NCBI RefSeq assembly: GCF_900105905.1
Contig: NZ_FNSV01000005.1
Coordinates: 1,550,001-1,614,000, forward strand
DNA: 64,000 nt
Direction: 5' to 3'
Source: Rhodococcus koreensis
GTDB lineage: Bacteria; Actinomycetota; Actinomycetes; Mycobacteriales; Mycobacteriaceae
The notes under the pieces are model-generated. The model saw only the letters and a program-made list of their open reading frames with translations. It was not told the origin of the DNA and did no database searches. Below, piece after piece: positions 61,579-64,000 of the stretch. A program made the position numbers and the translations under genes. The first letter of the stretch is position 1, and every line of letters starts with the position of its first letter.

Positions 61579-61624
61579 CCCGTGCGTGGTTAACGAGTCC
61601 AGACACTCGTCAACCACGCACGGG
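61579..61624. repeat. dispersed palindromic element, copy C
   Basis: 20-base arms (CCCGTGCGTGGTTAACGAGT against its near-complement at 61605-61624, one wobble) around CCAGAC. The mini-hairpin GGCGGAGCCGCC follows at 61626-61637, again touching the stop codon of the minus-strand gene as in copy B. The other flank GCTTCGTG resembles the flank of copy A. Confidence 0.9.
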
Positions 61625-61636
61625 CGGCGGAGCCGC

Positions 61637-62368
61637 CTACAGCTGCGACACCCAGTTCTCGTTGGACAGCGCGTCGATCACGGTGCCGTCCTCGACGACG
61701 GCGGGCGTGCCGGTGGCACCGCTCGCGGCGAGGGCCTGACGGCCCGCCTCGGCGTGCGCCCGGGCCTGCTCGACCTTCGCCCCGGTGGTGATGCACTCGG
61801 CGGCCGCGTCGGATGCTCCGGCGTCGCGGGCGATCTGCGCGAGTTCCTCGTTGGTGTGATCGGAGCTGCCGTTCTCCTTCGGCTGGTTCGCCGGCGAGAA
61901 CAACGCCGCATGGAATGCCGAATACGCCACGGCGTCACCGGTTTCGGCGACGCACTCGGACGCGGCGACGGCGCGGGTGGAGTAGTCGCCGGTGGCCGAG
62001 AGCCGGTCGAGGAAGTTCAGGACGTGGTAGCGCACGGCCACCTTGCCGTCGTCGATGGACTGCGCGAGTTCCTGACCGTTCTTGTTCTCGAGCTCGGCGC
62101 AGTACGGGCACATGGGATCTTCGAACAGGTCGACCGTGGTGGCCGCATCCGGCCGGCCGAGGAGCACGACGCCGTCACCCTGCAACGCCACCTGGACCTC
62201 GGAGTTCTGGACCCCGCCGTAACCGTCGTTGCGCGGCTTGCTGCGGTTGCTCTGCCAGATCACACCACCGATGACGAGTACGGCGATGACCAGTACGGCG
62301 AGCCCACCGAGAATGTAGGTGGACCGGCTGGATTCCGGCTGCGGGTTGTACTTGTTCTTCGAGCTCAC
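61637..62368 (-). CDS. membrane-anchored DsbA-like thiol oxidoreductase
   Basis: 243 residues. One N-terminal membrane helix (TYILGGLAVLVIAVLVIGGVIW, about 17-38) faces an extracytoplasmic thioredoxin-fold domain with the redox motif CPYC (FEDPMCPYCAELENKNGQEL, about 88-107) and the helical insertion, ending SGATGTPAVVEDGTVIDAL with the cis-Pro. It resembles mycobacterial DsbA-like proteins and introduces or reshuffles disulfides in exported proteins. It lies 41 bases after a MauE-type gene. Confidence 0.92.
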   Translation of the reverse strand: MSSKNKYNPQPESSRSTYILGGLAVLVIAVLVIGGVIWQSNRSKPRNDGYGGVQNSEVQVALQGDGVVLLGRPDAATTVDLFEDPMCPYCAELENKNGQELAQSIDDGKVAVRYHVLNFLDRLSATGDYSTRAVAASECVAETGDAVAYSAFHAALFSPANQPKENGSSDHTNEELAQIARDAGASDAAAECITTGAKVEQARAHAEAGRQALAASGATGTPAVVEDGTVIDALSNENWVSQL

Positions 62369-62409
62369 GTGGATGCAGTCCTTCGACGTCGGATCGATTT
62401 ACCGAATGC

Positions 62410-62898
62410 TTACTCTGCCACCGTCTGCTGAGGGGTCACTGAGAAAGTGGTGCGGGAGCGGAGCCCCAGCGCGGACGGGGAACGGGGGAACACGATCAGC
62501 CACACCGCCAGTGCGAGGAAGCCCACATCCCGGAGGATTTCCTTGGTGTAGTCCCAGCCGTTCACGTCGGCCGCACCGCCGCCGCCGAAGCATCCGCAGT
62601 CGATGGACAGCCCGCGCGCCCACACCGAGACGATCACGCCGATGAGGACGAGCAGGAGCACCGCGGACACCGAGGCCGTGGCGCGGACGGCGAGCCCGAT
62701 CAGCAGGAGCAGACCGAGGGCGATCTCGAAGAACGGCAGCGTGTTGGCGACCGGCCGGACGAGGTCTTCGGGCAGTAGCTGGTACGCCCGGACCGCGATG
62801 ATCGTCTGGGCGGGGTCGGCGACCTTGAGTGCGCCGGAGACCAGCCAGACGGCAGCGAGTGACAGCCGGGCGAGCAGGGAGACGACCTTGATCCACAC
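62410..62898 (-). CDS. MauE/DoxX-family membrane protein
   Basis: 162 residues from the GTG at 62898. Four hydrophobic helices, the first KVVSLLARLSLAAVWLVSGALKV, and a conserved cysteine pair CGC in LSIDCGCFGGGG, the mark of the MauE family (PF07291). MauE is needed for disulfide-rich methylamine dehydrogenase maturation in methylotrophs. Next to the DsbA-like gene it is a plausible redox partner. Confidence 0.85.
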   Translation of the reverse strand: MWIKVVSLLARLSLAAVWLVSGALKVADPAQTIIAVRAYQLLPEDLVRPVANTLPFFEIALGLLLLIGLAVRATASVSAVLLLVLIGVIVSVWARGLSIDCGCFGGGGAADVNGWDYTKEILRDVGFLALAVWLIVFPRSPSALGLRSRTTFSVTPQQTVAE

Positions 62899-62924
62899 CC
62901 GGACGAGCGTACCGAAGACGCCGG

Positions 62925-64000
62925 TCAGACCGCCTCGACCGACACCTTGGGCGCCGGCTTGTTCGGGACCAGCAGCCAGCCGATGGCGGCGAGGAGCATG
63001 ACCCCTCCGGTGACCCCGAATGCGACCGCGTACGACAGGTGCTGAGCGAGCAGACCCGCGCCGACCGGGCCGAGGACCCCGCCGACGTCGGCGACCATCT
63101 GGAACGCGGCCAGCACGGGGCCGCCGCGGGATTTCGCGCCCACGACGTCGGCGACCGCGGCCTGCTGCGCGGGGCTCATCACTCCGGATCCGATGCCCGC
63201 GATGCCGGACAGCACCAGGAACACCAGCAGGTTCTCGCTGAGTCCCATTCCGACGGTGCTGGCGCCGCACACCAGCAGTCCGAGCAGGACGAACACCTTC
63301 CGGCCGTAGACGTCCGACAACCGCCCGGACACGATGAGGACGAGCGCATTGCCGACGGCGAACACGGTGAGGGCGATACCGGCGAGGGCGGCTTCGCGGT
63401 GCAGCGCCTCGACGACGAACAGCGGCACCATCGCCACCCGCACTCCGAAGATCACACCACCGAACGCGAAGTTGGAGCCGAGCGCCGCCCGGTAGACGGG
63501 CTGCCCGAGTGCTTCCCGCAGCGTCATGGTGGCACCGGCGGCAGTGGCGTCGGGTGCCGTCAGGTGCGAACCCCGCAGGCTCACGAACACGACAGCGGCC
63601 GCGACGACGAGGGCGATCGCGTAAATCACGAACGGAACCCGGAGCCCGAATCCGACGAGCAACCCGCCGACCAGGGGTCCGGAGATCGATCCCATCAGGA
63701 AGCTGGTCGCGTAGAGCCCGGACACGCGGCCGCGGCTGTCCACCGGTGCGATGCGGATCACCAGGCCCATCGCCGACACCGTGAACATCGTCGAGCCGAT
63801 GCCCCCGAGTGCGCGGAAGACGAGCAACTGCCAGTAGTCCCCCGCGACCGCGCAGGCGGCGGTCGAGGCCGCGACGATCAGGAGCCCGGTGATGTAGACG
63901 GGCCGCTCCCCCAGCTTCTGCACGAGCCGGCCGCTCACCGGGGCGAAGATCAGACGCATGAACGCGAACGACGAGATCACGACGGTGGCCGCCGTCACGC
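62925..64000 (-). CDS. MFS transporter, N-terminus beyond the window
   Basis: At least 358 residues are visible; the frame is open to the right edge. Repeated membrane helices and the MFS loop motifs MRLIFAPVSGRLVQKLGERPVYITG and NALVLIVSGRLSDVYGRKVFVL (G-x3-D-R-x-G-R type) mark a major facilitator of the drug/metabolite efflux type. The stop lies 26 bases before the MauE-type start, so these genes may form one operon. Substrate unknown. Confidence 0.9.
   Translation of the reverse strand, partial: VTAATVVISSFAFMRLIFAPVSGRLVQKLGERPVYITGLLIVAASTAACAVAGDYWQLLVFRALGGIGSTMFTVSAMGLVIRIAPVDSRGRVSGLYATSFLMGSISGPLVGGLLVGFGLRVPFVIYAIALVVAAAVVFVSLRGSHLTAPDATAAGATMTLREALGQPVYRAALGSNFAFGGVIFGVRVAMVPLFVVEALHREAALAGIALTVFAVGNALVLIVSGRLSDVYGRKVFVLLGLLVCGASTVGMGLSENLLVFLVLSGIAGIGSGVMSPAQQAAVADVVGAKSRGGPVLAAFQMVADVGGVLGPVGAGLLAQHLSYAVAFGVTGGVMLLAAIGWLLVPNKPAPKVSVEAV

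Overview
The window is about 64 kb of high-GC actinobacterial chromosome: very GC-rich third codon positions, many GTG/TTG starts, ATGA/GTGA start-stop overlaps and several leaderless promoters. Gene content and order follow the Mycobacterium tuberculosis block Rv3006 to Rv3053c (lppZ, gatB, pfkA, gatA, gatC, ACT protein, ligA, Rv3015c-like, mnmA, iscS, Rv3026c/27c-like, etfA/etfB, Rv3030-32-like, Rv3034c/35/37c/38c-like, echA17, Nudix, ABC ATPase, serB2, ctaD, fecB, nrdF/E/I/H), with extra genes inserted. I infer a mycolic-acid actinobacterium, most likely Rhodococcus of the jostii/opacus type. I see no prophage, insertion sequence, rRNA or CRISPR array.

Layout. 0-11 kb: Gln-tRNA amidotransferase genes (gatC-gatA, and gatB with pfkA) split by an inserted two-component system and a divergent, translationally coupled secreted phospholipase A2 / membrane alpha-beta hydrolase pair. 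11-20 kb: DNA ligase, tRNA thiolation (iscS-mnmA), an acyltransferase pair resembling ornithine-lipid synthesis, and the electron transfer flavoprotein operon. 20-26 kb: a methyltransferase / GH57 branching enzyme / GT4 cluster (alpha-glucan or methylglucose lipopolysaccharide type), a hexapeptide acyltransferase and a PQQ-propeller lipoprotein separated by a 24-bp tandem array of hairpins. 26-36 kb: methyltransferases, enoyl-CoA hydratase, Nudix, ABC ATPase, glycogen debranching enzyme, a YczE-type membrane protein, a PTH2-domain protein and SerB. 36-45 kb: cytochrome oxidase subunit I, two iron-siderophore binding lipoproteins behind an IdeR-like box, and the class Ib ribonucleotide reductase genes nrdHIEF behind an NrdR box. 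45-52 kb: siderophore-interacting flavoprotein, a TetR/FMN-reductase divergon, META lipoprotein, nucleosidase, nadE. 51-55 kb: molybdopterin cofactor genes (moaA-moaD and moeA-moaCB-moaE). 55-64 kb: DEAD-box helicase behind a long structured leader containing an upstream ORF, a cobW-bluB pair, a MarR/hydrolase divergon, small Cys-rich and PAS proteins, tRNA-Ala, and a DsbA-like / MauE-like redox pair followed by an MFS transporter that leaves the window.

The strongest unexplained structures are (i) a family of three long palindromic elements (26810, 42298, 61579) with conserved flanking mini-hairpins placed at gene 3' ends, one of them inside the nrd cluster; (ii) the 24-bp hairpin array at 25275-25456 abutting a promoter; (iii) the leader and 65-codon upstream ORF of the DEAD-box helicase; and (iv) a 42-bp dyad between the two-component system and the phospholipase operon.
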